Positions 26,962 through 36,021 of a DNA stretch of 64,000 bases are shown here, piece by piece. Source of the DNA: Gottfriedia solisilvae. Lineage in GTDB: Bacteria > Bacillota > Bacilli > Bacillales > Bacillaceae_G. The DNA is taken from NCBI RefSeq assembly GCF_002128405.1, contig NZ_NETJ01000005.1, positions 62,001 to 126,000 of the forward strand, given 5' to 3'. Position 1 is the stretch's first letter, and every line of letters starts with the position of its first letter. The position numbers and the translations under genes are program-made. The notes under the pieces are model-generated. The model was not told where the DNA came from. It did not search any database and saw only the letters and a list, made by a program, of their open reading frames with translations.

Positions 26962-28536
26962 ATGAGTTTAGCGTCATTTCTATACAATCTACATTATGAC
27001 ATTGAAAAGGAGAGCCCGACAGAATGGGAAGTAGACTGGGAAGATGCCCCACTTACCTATAAGCTTTATAGAGATTTACCCACAATTCCACTATGTCACA
27101 ATATACCTTTACGTCTTGAAGGTCAGGAAATAATGACAAAACCTGAACTTTTAAAAATAGGACATTATCTCTGGAATGTATACGGACTAACTCAAATTTG
27201 TCAGTCGGCATTAGCTTCAGGTTCTGATGAAGAAGTGGGTCTAATGCAGTCAAACAGAAGGTTTATTCCATCAGGTGGGGCACTATATCCAAACGAATTA
27301 TATGTATATCTAAAGTGCGAGGATGTAACTGCTGGGGTATACCATTATGATGTTGCAAGGCATCATTTGGTTTTGTTACGAGAAGGGAATTTTGATTCAT
27401 TTCTCTCCAACGCTTTAGGAAATAGATGTGATGTTTCGAATAGTTTTGGTGCTATTTTTATCTCGACAATGTTTTGGAAAAACTTCTATAAATATCATAA
27501 CTTTTCCTACCGTCTTCAAGGAATAGACGCGGGGGTACTAATCGGACAAATTTTGGAAGTGGCAAAACGTTTTGGATTTTCTACGGGCGTATATTTTCAG
27601 TTTCTTGATCGAGCGCTCAATCATCTACTTGGGTTAAATGAACAAGAAGAAAGTATTTACGGTGTTGTGCCACTTGCATTAGAAGCTTCGAACTTATTTT
27701 CAAGCACAAATACAGTAGACTCAATAAACACTGCTACTGAATTGTGTAAAGAGCTGCCAAGGATTGAGCATCGTTATTTTATTAAGTCGAAGAAAATTTT
27801 AGCGTTTCCTAAGCTAATTCAAGTCAATGAAGCTTCAATGATCGAATCGACGGAATTATTCCGGCATATTGAAGAAAAGAAAAACATTCAAAAAGATAGT
27901 AAGCAATTTAATTTACCTAAAGTAGATAGGCTTTCCTATGATCTACTATTAATAAATAGAAAAAGATTTTCACCCGATATGGATTTTATCTCAAAAAAAG
28001 TAAGCAAAGTAGATCTGGCAACTTTACTCCATGAAGCGACAAAATCATTCTCGTATTTAAATGATTTGGATCAATCAAATAGTAATAGTAGATCTCGTCC
28101 ATCATTGTATATGTGTTTGAATAATATTGAAGATATCCCAAATGGTGCTTATTATTATGATGACCTAAATCATTCGTTACGAGAGATTCAACTTGGAGAT
28201 TTTAGACACCAATTACAAAATGGATTGTCTGGTACGAATGTGAATTTATTCCAAGTACCAATCTGTTTACATGTAGTTGGAGATCAGAAACATTTAAAAT
28301 CTTTACTTGGTTACAGAGGGTATCGAATACAGCATATGGAAGCAGGTATGATGGTCCAACGTTTATTACTTTCTTCTACTGCATTGGGTATGGGGGGACA
28401 TCCACTTCTAGGATTTGATGCAAAATTATGTGATGAAATTTATAAATTAAGTGAAGAACAAAAAACGGGTTTGATTCAAATTCCAATCGGATATTACCGT
28501 AATCGTCCTAGTATACAAGGAGGATTGCATTCTTAA
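26962..28536 (+). CDS. SagB-type FMN dehydrogenase (tandem nitroreductase fold)
   Basis: A 524-residue protein with two nitroreductase-like halves. The first has RRFIPSGGALYPNELYVYLK and AGVYHYD (about residues 90-120). The second has SRPSLYMCLNNIEDIPNGAY and HMEAGMMVQRLLLSSTALGM. This is the layout of SagB-type McbC oxidases, which use FMN to oxidise thiazolines to thiazoles. The first ATG (26959) is only three bases from AGGGGG, so I prefer the next ATG at 26962. It ends the bacteriocin operon with a strong terminator 40 bp later. No transporter, protease or immunity gene follows. Confidence 0.92.
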   Translation: MSLASFLYNLHYDIEKESPTEWEVDWEDAPLTYKLYRDLPTIPLCHNIPLRLEGQEIMTKPELLKIGHYLWNVYGLTQICQSALASGSDEEVGLMQSNRRFIPSGGALYPNELYVYLKCEDVTAGVYHYDVARHHLVLLREGNFDSFLSNALGNRCDVSNSFGAIFISTMFWKNFYKYHNFSYRLQGIDAGVLIGQILEVAKRFGFSTGVYFQFLDRALNHLLGLNEQEESIYGVVPLALEASNLFSSTNTVDSINTATELCKELPRIEHRYFIKSKKILAFPKLIQVNEASMIESTELFRHIEEKKNIQKDSKQFNLPKVDRLSYDLLLINRKRFSPDMDFISKKVSKVDLATLLHEATKSFSYLNDLDQSNSNSRSRPSLYMCLNNIEDIPNGAYYYDDLNHSLREIQLGDFRHQLQNGLSGTNVNLFQVPICLHVVGDQKHLKSLLGYRGYRIQHMEAGMMVQRLLLSSTALGMGGHPLLGFDAKLCDEIYKLSEEQKTGLIQIPIGYYRNRPSIQGGLHS

Positions 28537-28576
28537 GTTGTACAAAATAGTTTTGATTAATAAGTTAATGATTATC

Positions 28577-28619
28577 AAAAAAACACTTCTTTAGGCAAGT
28601 TCTAAAGGAGTGTTTTTTT
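28577..28619 (+). terminator. Intrinsic terminator of the bacteriocin cluster
   Basis: AAAAAAACACTTCTTTAG and CTAAAGGAGTGTTTTTTT pair nearly perfectly around a seven-base loop and end in a long T-run. Confidence 0.92.
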
Positions 28620-28699
28620 ATTTGGCTCTGTTAATATTAATTGTTGATTTTAGCTAAATACATTAAGCGTATGAAAAGAGAATAGCCGGTTCGAGAGTA

Positions 28700-28897
28700 A
28701 TTGAAATGGAAGGTGCGAAGACTCCTATAGGATATCCGAGAAATTGATACTCCGGAGGGTAAACAAGGTAGGCATGCTAAAACCACGACGTCCTGTCGTA
28801 ACGCATGCATGATCCACATCGTGTGGACCCGGAGGCTCGGGTCGTCACGCCACATGGTAAGCAAAGTACCTGGAATGGAAATCAACATTCTTTTTTA
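28700..28897 (+). repeat. Long variant of the Bacillales GC-rich structured repeat
   Basis: It starts ATTGAAATGGAAGGTGCGAA and ends GGAATGGAAATCAAC, the same ends as the units at 45.9-46.5 kb. The middle is different and longer, with hairpins such as GGCATGC..GCATGC and CCACATCGTGTGG. It is non-coding; the open frames through it are side effects of its GC content. It takes up most of the 580-bp gap between the bacteriocin cluster and the carboxypeptidase gene. The rest is AT-rich and shows nothing else. Confidence 0.75.
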
Positions 28898-29120
28898 ATA
28901 GAGCCTTTTATTTATATGAGAGATAAGCAGATGAGAACAACTTGTAAAATATTTGTAACATGCGGTTAAATCATTGACTATGTAGAGCAGTTTAGATATT
29001 ATCATGATGGTAAATCAACAAATTCCGACTAATTTTGTCATTAACGGATAGTAAATAATTGCATCATGAAATGGGATTATGGCTTAAAATCTAAGCTTCG
29101 ACTATATGGAGGAAACTAAA

Positions 29121-29933
29121 TTGTCTAACGTAAGAAAACATCGTAGAAGAAAAAACAGAACAACTATTTTAGCTTTATCAATTACAACTGTGCTTTTAGT
29201 TGGAACAGCAACTGTAATAAATAGTCATAAGAACGAAAAAACTATGGTCATTAAGAAAAATACCCATGTAAAAACTGACATTGTAAAAAATAATGATACT
29301 CTCTCTTTTCCAGATTATGATCAAACTTCACAAAAAGATGATTCTGGATTATTAGAAGTATTAAATATTGATTCAAATCTTGTACTAGTTAATAAAAATA
29401 GAAAATTACCAGATGGCTATGAACCAGAAGACTTAGTATATCCATCAATTCCTTTAAACGGTGCAGTAAAAGAAAAAACTAGAATGAGAAGTGAGGCTGC
29501 AAAGGCATTGGAAAATCTTTTTGCTGGAGCATTAGCCGATGGAAATACGTTAACAGCTGTTTCTGGTTATCGTTCTTATGACCGACAAGTCTCTTTATAT
29601 AATCAATATCTTGAAACTCGCGGAGAAGAATGGACAAAAGCATACAGTGCTTTTCCTGGAACGAGTGAACATCAAACAGGACTAGCTATGGATGTTTCTT
29701 CACCATCCTTTGGCAATGCTTTAGAAGTAGAGTTTGCTGAAACAAAAGAAGGAAAATGGTTAGCTGAGCATGCACACGAGTATGGATTTATTATTCGTTA
29801 TCCTGAAAATAAACAAGATACAACAGAGTACCATTATGAGCCATGGCATATAAGATACGTTGGTGTAGATTACGCAAACTATTTATATACGAAGGATCTT
29901 GCTCTTGAAGAAGCAATGCCTTCTGAAAAGTAA
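29121..29933 (+). CDS. D-alanyl-D-alanine carboxypeptidase, M15B (VanY-like)
   Basis: A protein of about 270 residues with a positively charged N-terminus and one membrane anchor (TTILALSITTVLLVGTATVI); the catalytic domain lies outside the cell. The M15 zinc motifs are complete: SGYRS (substrate arginine), SEHQTGLAMD (SxHxxGxAxD, metal ligands His and Asp) and EPWHIRY (catalytic Glu and third ligand His). It trims the terminal D-Ala of peptidoglycan stem peptides. The start is a TTG with GGAGGA eight bases upstream; the earlier ATG at 29106 overlaps that site. It is monocistronic and shares a bidirectional terminator with the convergent regulator gene. Confidence 0.92.
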   Translation: MSNVRKHRRRKNRTTILALSITTVLLVGTATVINSHKNEKTMVIKKNTHVKTDIVKNNDTLSFPDYDQTSQKDDSGLLEVLNIDSNLVLVNKNRKLPDGYEPEDLVYPSIPLNGAVKEKTRMRSEAAKALENLFAGALADGNTLTAVSGYRSYDRQVSLYNQYLETRGEEWTKAYSAFPGTSEHQTGLAMDVSSPSFGNALEVEFAETKEGKWLAEHAHEYGFIIRYPENKQDTTEYHYEPWHIRYVGVDYANYLYTKDLALEEAMPSEK

Positions 29934-29946
29934 AATAAAATAAATT

Positions 29947-29982
29947 AGGCATGTCACACAATTATGAGTGACATGCCTTTTA
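29947..29982. terminator. Bidirectional terminator
   Basis: AGGCATGTCAC and GTGACATGCCT form an 11-bp stem. T-tracts on the plus side and A-rich sequence on the other let it serve both the carboxypeptidase gene and the convergent regulator, whose stop it nearly touches. Confidence 0.85.
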
Positions 29983-31209
29983 TTGTTCAACATTAATTAA
30001 TAATTGAGCAAGTTGTAAAGCTTCATTATTAAGATTCATCTTGGAGTAATAGTTGAAAAGTTCCCTTTTTGAACGCTGTATCAAATACATAAAACCAAAC
30101 TGTTCAAACATGGGTAAAGCTTCCATTTTCAAGTATTGGTGATATTCATGTTCCTTGTTTTCAATTAATAAGATTTGCAGATTAAACAGATGGATATAAA
30201 GTATTTCATTTTTATGTACTGCTTTTTCTAGTCCTTCTTCTACTAAATGTAATAATTCATTTTGGGAGAGTAAATTCCCATAAAATGAGCTGCGGATATA
30301 GCCCTCCAATGAAAGTAGATATTTACTAGAATCAGGATCCTTTAATGTCATCGATTGAAAATAATACTTACTAGATAAATCATATTTCTTTCTTCTAAAA
30401 TACTCATAGGCTAAATTATGGCATACTCTTGCTTTGCGCTCTGGTGAACTACATAAATCACAACTTTGAATTAAACTTTCAAATCCTTTGATTGTTTCAT
30501 TGAAGTTTTCATCATCTTTGATCTGAATTAACATGAGCATCTCGGTATCAATTGCTCTAAGATAGTTATTTTGTTCTTTGAAAAATTGAAGTGCTTTTTC
30601 AGCGTAAAAATAAGACATAACAGGTAATTCAAGTGAATGGTAGGCTGCCGCAAGATGGTAATAATATTCTTTATTATTGTACTCTGATTCTTGAATTGAT
30701 TTTAAAACTTGAATTGCTTTTAAATTTTCATGTTTTGCTAAATAATATATACCTAATACATGCTTTAATAGACTCGATTCATATGACGATAGTTTTTGTT
30801 CATTTTTTTGTATGTCAGTAATGATTTGGTAGGATTCATCTATTGCATGATGCATTAATAAATATCTAGCACGAAGCAACTGATAGAGATGAATATAATT
30901 AGAGATTTGAATGAGATCTTCTTGTTCGAGCTCATTATGTATCAAATCCATTTCTTCAAATAACTCCTTAATAATCACATCTTTCCACTGTTCTAAGCGC
31001 TTCTTAATATTTTTAAGTTTCAAGATTTCACTATCAATGTTAATATCAAGACGCTCTGCTAACAGAGTGATAATTTCAGGTGCGTACTCAGTTTGTAATC
31101 GTTCAATTTTACTAATATGTGTACCAGAACAAATCCCTTTACCTAACTGTTCTTGGGTCATTTGAAATTTCTCACGATAAAACTTTATGATTTTCCCCTC
31201 ATACATCAT
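29980..31209 (-). CDS. NprR/RNPP-like regulator: XRE helix-turn-helix plus TPR
   Basis: A 409-residue protein. Residues 1-65 form an XRE helix-turn-helix (MTQEQLGKGICSGTHISKIE). About 300 residues of paired helices follow, with a TPR pattern (RARVCHNLAYEYFRRKKYDLSSKYY and similar). Length, opening sequence and TPR array match the RNPP group (NprR, PlcR), which bind secreted peptide signals. NprR activates a neutral protease gene; here a large secreted protease gene is divergent, 466 bp away, and a carboxypeptidase gene is convergent. The usual pheromone gene directly downstream of nprR is missing, because only a terminator fits there. AAGGAG precedes the start. Confidence 0.8.
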   Translation of the reverse strand: MMYEGKIIKFYREKFQMTQEQLGKGICSGTHISKIERLQTEYAPEIITLLAERLDINIDSEILKLKNIKKRLEQWKDVIIKELFEEMDLIHNELEQEDLIQISNYIHLYQLLRARYLLMHHAIDESYQIITDIQKNEQKLSSYESSLLKHVLGIYYLAKHENLKAIQVLKSIQESEYNNKEYYYHLAAAYHSLELPVMSYFYAEKALQFFKEQNNYLRAIDTEMLMLIQIKDDENFNETIKGFESLIQSCDLCSSPERKARVCHNLAYEYFRRKKYDLSSKYYFQSMTLKDPDSSKYLLSLEGYIRSSFYGNLLSQNELLHLVEEGLEKAVHKNEILYIHLFNLQILLIENKEHEYHQYLKMEALPMFEQFGFMYLIQRSKRELFNYYSKMNLNNEALQLAQLLINVEQ

Positions 31210-31674
31210 AAATTTCTCCTTTTAGAAAAAACTTTATTTTTAAGTTCGAGTAATAGAAAACCAAGATTCCCCCCAGTTTAAAATGATAATCCCTAATAAT
31301 TTTTAAGTTTTATCGTCCGATAGTAATTTACGAATAAAAGAAGCTACAATTATCTGTATCAAATGTCCTGATTTGACAAATTTCATGATGGAAACTTGTC
31401 GAAAGAAGGGTACAATTTAGAAAAACTTATCCAGTAATTCCCCCAATTTACGCTAACGAAAAGCTAAAGTACAATTTGATTGTAGAGTTTTCAAATTATT
31501 CGTAATTTAATTTTACACTATTAATGCATAAGTAGGAAATGCGATATCATCAGGTATTTTTAACCATTTAATAGATTTAGACTATTAAACTATTTTACTG
31601 GTATATACTTGTTTGCTTAGTTCGCGATTTACAATTTTTAGCTTAAAAAAAGTTAGTAGAAGGAGCGGTTGTTG
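31210..31674. other. Divergent intergenic region between regulator and subtilase
   Basis: 465 bp, strongly AT-rich. Two similar C-rich motifs stand out: ATTCCCCCCAGTTTA near 31268 and ATTCCCCCAATTTA near 31437, in the same orientation about 170 bp apart. They could be binding sites for the adjacent regulator, but this is only a pattern. TTGTCGAAA at 31396-31404 resembles a Spo0A box, a match common by chance. I see no pheromone-like small gene. Confidence 0.35.
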
Positions 31675-34600
31675 ATGTTTACTAGAAGGAAAAAAGTATT
31701 GAATGTAATGGTCACAAGTGTACTTGCTACAAGTTTTCTCGCGTCTTACGTAATGCCTCAACAAAAATCATATGCAATATCAAATTCCGCAGAATCAATC
31801 TTAAAAGAATTAACAGAAGAGCAAAGACAATCTATTAAGAGATTAACTCCACAAGAAGGCTTTATAATCGATCCAAGTTTATTATCATTAAAGGATAAAA
31901 CTGCGAATGTTATTGTTGAACTTAAAACTTCAACAATTGAAGAGACTCAATCAAAATCGAAAAGTTCAGCTAAAGATAAAAAACAAAAGATTCGAGGGGA
32001 ACAAGAATTTTTTAAACAACGTTTAACAGAGCTTTTCAATGAGAAAGCATCAAAACAAAAATCGAACAAGACATTCGACCAACAAGCTTCTCAATTTAAT
32101 ATTAAACAAACATTTGAGAATGTATTTAATGGAATGGCAATGACGATTCCAACAAATGAAATCAATACCCTTCTTCAAACAGGTGTTGTTAAACGAATTT
32201 GGAAGGATAATGAAGTTCGTTTGCCTAAAAACGAATTATCTACACTAGATAAATCAGCTGGAAAAACAATACCACCAGCGCTTCCACATATAGGAGTAGA
32301 TCGATTACACAGTGAAGATCTAAAAGGACAAGGTATAAAAGTAGGTGTTCTTGATACTGGAATTGACTATAATCATCCCGATTTAAAAGATGTATATAAG
32401 GGTGGATATGATTTTGTTGATGACGATGCTGATCCAATGGAATCAACTCCCGCAGATCAAAAAGCATCAGGAATGCCCGAATCTATAGATGGAACTTCGT
32501 TTGTAACTGAACATGGAACACATGTTGCAGGTACAATTGCATCCAACCCTAAAAATGATGTGGAGTATGCAATGACAGGTGTTGCTCCAAACGTAGATTT
32601 ATATGCATATCGCGTATTAGGACCTTATGGGTCAGGTTCTGATTCAGGGGTAATTGCAGGTATTGAGAGAGCTGTTGAAGATGGTATGGATGTTATTAAT
32701 CTATCTTTAGGTAATAATAGTAATCATTCCTTAAGTGCTACTTCTATAGCAATAAATAATGCAGCATTACAGGGTGTAGTACCAGTAGTTGCTGGTGGAA
32801 ACGCCGGTCCAAATCCTGGTACGCTAGGGTCACCAGGTTCTTCTCCACTAGCAATAACTGTTGGTGCAAGTGATGTGCCGACTGATATCCCTACGGTAAC
32901 TACTAGTTTAGGAGATATTTCTGTACCAAATACGTTAATGGGACATGGTCTTGGTAAAGATTATTTAAATATAATTGATAAGGATTATGAAGTTGTAGAA
33001 GTTGGAATTGGAACTGAAGAGGATTATACAAATAAAGATGTAACTGGAAAAGTTGCCTTAATTGCTCGTGGTGATATATCGTTTGATGAAAAAATTAGAC
33101 GAGCTCATGAAAAAGGAGCAGTAGCTGTATTAATTTACAACAATGTTGAGGGAGACATTCCATATTTCTTAGGTGAAAACTATGGTTATGTTCCTACATT
33201 TAAAATGTTACAGGAAGATGGAGGGAAACTCCTAGATCGTTTAAAAATGAATCCAACGGAAACTATTAAACTATCAGACTTCCAATCCAATATGAGTACT
33301 GGCGATGTGTTAGCTGATTTTAGTTCTCGTGGGCCAGTGAGTAACAATTTTGATATTAAGCCAGATGTAGTGGCACCTGGTGTATCTACATTATCAACTG
33401 TACCTGAATTTATTAATAGCCCTGAAGAAGGAACTGACTATTCAAGTGGATATGCTAGTTTAAGTGGTACTTCAATGGCTACACCACATGTAGCAGGAGT
33501 AGCTGCATTATTATTACAATCTCATCCAGGTTATACGGTAGCTGATGTAAAAGCGGCTCTTATGAATACGGCTGACCCATTAAAAGGAAGAATTTACAAT
33601 GTAAATGAAGTTGGGGCAGGACGCGTAGATGCTTATGAAGCAGTTCATAATACTACATTAGTTGAAGTGCAAAACAAAACGATCACACTAGATCAAGATG
33701 GTTTTAAAAAGGAAATCGCTGATATTTCTGGTTCTCTACCATACGGAAGCATTGCACAATCAAGTGAAGACCAAAAAAGAACGACATCGATTAGTATTAA
33801 AAATTTAAGTGGTGAAAAAGAAACATATCATTCAAGAGTAGAATTTTTAACAATTGATGGAGTATCAAAAGATGCTAGTAAAAGTGGTGTTACATTAGAA
33901 TTACCATCTACGATTGAAGTAAATGGAAATGATAGCATTAATATTGATGCTAATTTAATGATTCCAAATAATGCTGAGTTTGGTATTTATCAAGGATATA
34001 TTCATATTGAAAATGAATCGAAAACGGCGGAATACCAAATTCCTTTCCATGTACGTTATTCAACTAGTGGTTTCGAAAATGTGACATTTTATAAACATGC
34101 TATAACAAATGATTTAAGTAACTATCATCCATATATTGAACCATTTACACCTGTAACTTTTAAATTGAATAGTCAAATGAAAACGATGGATGTGATCGTT
34201 AGCGACTTAAACGGTAAACCAATTGGATATTATGGAACATTTACTAATATGGAAGATTTAAGTGTAGATACTGAATACTTAATCTTTTTCGGTTTCTCTG
34301 GTTCAGTAAAATATTTTACAGGTGATCCAAACAATCCTTTATCTCGTGAATATGAATTACTTAAAGAAGGTAAGTATATTGTCTCCTATATCGGTACAGG
34401 AGTGGATGGGAAAACGTATAAAGTCGATAATGATATGGTAATCGACAATACGGCTCCTAAGGTTACATTTGATAAGAAAACAGGAATTAATGAAATTACG
34501 AATGAGGATTTAACAACTGAAAATAATCCAATGGATGGTAAGGATTATCATGCATATTGGGTTCATGGTAATGTTTATGATGATACGATTGATTATTTAA

Positions 34601-35829
34601 AGAGTAGAGGACATGACATTACGCAAGAAGCAAATAAAGTATATGCTTACCAAGATTCATTTTGGCCAACCGCAGAATTTTTCCCGACAGCTAATGGAGA
34701 CTTTAAATTTGGTGTATTACCAGAAGAATATGCAAATTATCCGACGAGTATAAGAATGTATACTTATGACATCGCGACGGCAGGAAATCCGACTTTCCCA
34801 GAATTTACGATTATTAACAAAGGTGATAAGTATGCAACATTTAATACAAGTTCAAAAGGCGTAAGTCTAGGTTCAGAGTTTGTTAATACTTTTAAGGTTA
34901 ATAATGCAAAAGAATTAACAAGTGCTAGTATTACAGCCGATATTCCAACTTATTATAAATTTGTGGATGTTAAACCGTCAAAACAACTAGAAGATTTAGC
35001 TAAGAAAAATAATTGGACGATTAATGTTGCAAAGCCAGAAATTATAGCAAGTACTTGGTCTAATATTTCAACATTTGGTGTAGATATTTCGGATAAAAAG
35101 ACTAAATTACCGGTTTCAATTAATGGTGATGTTAATTTATTAGATATTAATTTAAAAGTAATTGATGACCATAATTATTTTGTAGAAAGCGGATTCTATT
35201 CTCAAGAATCATCATATAAAACAAATGATGGAACAAAGTTTACATTACCTACCTATGCTGATAAATTTAAATTCATCTCTCAACATTCTATGTTAGAAGG
35301 CTATTACCATGGTGAAGCTGTAAACTTAGATAATTATGATATGGATTATTCAAAGATTGGTACAAAAGTTTATGTTGTTGATAAAAAAGGTAAGAAATAT
35401 AATGCTTCAATTATTGATAGAGGTTGGTTGACGATTACTGATATTCCTGCAGTTGCAGATGATTATACTTTAGTAGTCGATATTCCTGGTCATTTCCTAT
35501 ACACTAAAAAAATCAAAATAAGTAAAACAATTGATGGAAAAGTACAAGGTATGTACTATGACATGTACATGGACACTACTGCTGCTGGTGATGTAAATAA
35601 AGATAATGTAATTGATATTTATGACGCAAAGTTAGTTGCAAATAGTGCAGGTGAAACAGGAGTTAACCTAAAAGAAGACCTTAATAAAGATGGAGTAGTG
35701 GATATTGTAGACTTCAACTATGTAGAAAAGAATTTCATGTCGATCAATCCATATTTCCCAACATCAATTAAACCAGTGGAAAAAACAGGTAAATTAACTT
35801 TAGAAGAATTGAAGAAAATGTTTAATTAA
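31675..35829 (+). CDS. Large secreted subtilisin-family (S8) protease with dockerin-like C-terminus
   Basis: About 1,384 residues. In order there is a Sec signal peptide (cleaved near SYA), an inhibitor-I9-like propeptide and the S8 catalytic domain. The triad is Asp near 227 (VGVLDTGIDYNHP), His near 280 (HGTHVAGT) and Ser near 600 (GTSMATPHVAG). A protease-associated domain is inserted at about 455-530. Fn3/Ig-like domains follow, then two calcium-binding dockerin-type repeats (GDVNKDNVIDIYD and DLNKDGVVDIVD) near 1303-1356. This resembles Vpr/C5a-peptidase-type lactocepins. AGAAGGAG precedes the start cluster; the ATG at 31675 follows two in-frame TTGs. It is divergent from an NprR-like regulator and ends at a strong terminator. 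Confidence 0.93.
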   Translation: MFTRRKKVLNVMVTSVLATSFLASYVMPQQKSYAISNSAESILKELTEEQRQSIKRLTPQEGFIIDPSLLSLKDKTANVIVELKTSTIEETQSKSKSSAKDKKQKIRGEQEFFKQRLTELFNEKASKQKSNKTFDQQASQFNIKQTFENVFNGMAMTIPTNEINTLLQTGVVKRIWKDNEVRLPKNELSTLDKSAGKTIPPALPHIGVDRLHSEDLKGQGIKVGVLDTGIDYNHPDLKDVYKGGYDFVDDDADPMESTPADQKASGMPESIDGTSFVTEHGTHVAGTIASNPKNDVEYAMTGVAPNVDLYAYRVLGPYGSGSDSGVIAGIERAVEDGMDVINLSLGNNSNHSLSATSIAINNAALQGVVPVVAGGNAGPNPGTLGSPGSSPLAITVGASDVPTDIPTVTTSLGDISVPNTLMGHGLGKDYLNIIDKDYEVVEVGIGTEEDYTNKDVTGKVALIARGDISFDEKIRRAHEKGAVAVLIYNNVEGDIPYFLGENYGYVPTFKMLQEDGGKLLDRLKMNPTETIKLSDFQSNMSTGDVLADFSSRGPVSNNFDIKPDVVAPGVSTLSTVPEFINSPEEGTDYSSGYASLSGTSMATPHVAGVAALLLQSHPGYTVADVKAALMNTADPLKGRIYNVNEVGAGRVDAYEAVHNTTLVEVQNKTITLDQDGFKKEIADISGSLPYGSIAQSSEDQKRTTSISIKNLSGEKETYHSRVEFLTIDGVSKDASKSGVTLELPSTIEVNGNDSINIDANLMIPNNAEFGIYQGYIHIENESKTAEYQIPFHVRYSTSGFENVTFYKHAITNDLSNYHPYIEPFTPVTFKLNSQMKTMDVIVSDLNGKPIGYYGTFTNMEDLSVDTEYLIFFGFSGSVKYFTGDPNNPLSREYELLKEGKYIVSYIGTGVDGKTYKVDNDMVIDNTAPKVTFDKKTGINEITNEDLTTENNPMDGKDYHAYWVHGNVYDDTIDYLKSRGHDITQEANKVYAYQDSFWPTAEFFPTANGDFKFGVLPEEYANYPTSIRMYTYDIATAGNPTFPEFTIINKGDKYATFNTSSKGVSLGSEFVNTFKVNNAKELTSASITADIPTYYKFVDVKPSKQLEDLAKKNNWTINVAKPEIIASTWSNISTFGVDISDKKTKLPVSINGDVNLLDINLKVIDDHNYFVESGFYSQESSYKTNDGTKFTLPTYADKFKFISQHSMLEGYYHGEAVNLDNYDMDYSKIGTKVYVVDKKGKKYNASIIDRGWLTITDIPAVADDYTLVVDIPGHFLYTKKIKISKTIDGKVQGMYYDMYMDTTAAGDVNKDNVIDIYDAKLVANSAGETGVNLKEDLNKDGVVDIVDFNYVEKNFMSINPYFPTSIKPVEKTGKLTLEELKKMFN

Positions 35830-35831
35830 GT

Positions 35832-35867
35832 AAAAGGGTGCCTTTCAACTAGAAAGGCACCCTTTTT
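35832..35867. terminator. Terminator after the subtilase gene (first copy)
   Basis: AAAAGGGTGCCTTTC and GAAAGGCACCCTTTTT form a 15-bp stem with a five-base loop and T-run. Nearly the same hairpin recurs at 36022-36053 beyond the repeat element. Confidence 0.93.
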
Positions 35868-36020
35868 GTAGACAAAGTATAAAAACTAAGATATCAGACT
35901 GATTGAAAACGCTTGTCTTTCGAGGCGCAAAGCCGGATGAGGAGCGGAGTTACCTTTGACGGTAATGAGCACCGCAAGCAGGCGAAGCAACGAAGAAAGC
36001 GAGCGTTTGTCAACAGTCTG
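35868..36020 (+). repeat. 155-bp interspersed inverted-repeat element (copy 3)
   Basis: It runs from GTAGACAAAG, directly after the terminator T-run, to CAACAGTCTG, directly before the second terminator. The core is the inverted image of 10975-11102 and nearly identical to it. Outer CAGACTG/CAGTCTG and AAACGCTTG/CGAGCGTTT pairings and an inner TTACCTTTGACGGTAA hairpin give one long fold. It carries no coding potential. Confidence 0.88.
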
Positions 36021-36021
36021 T

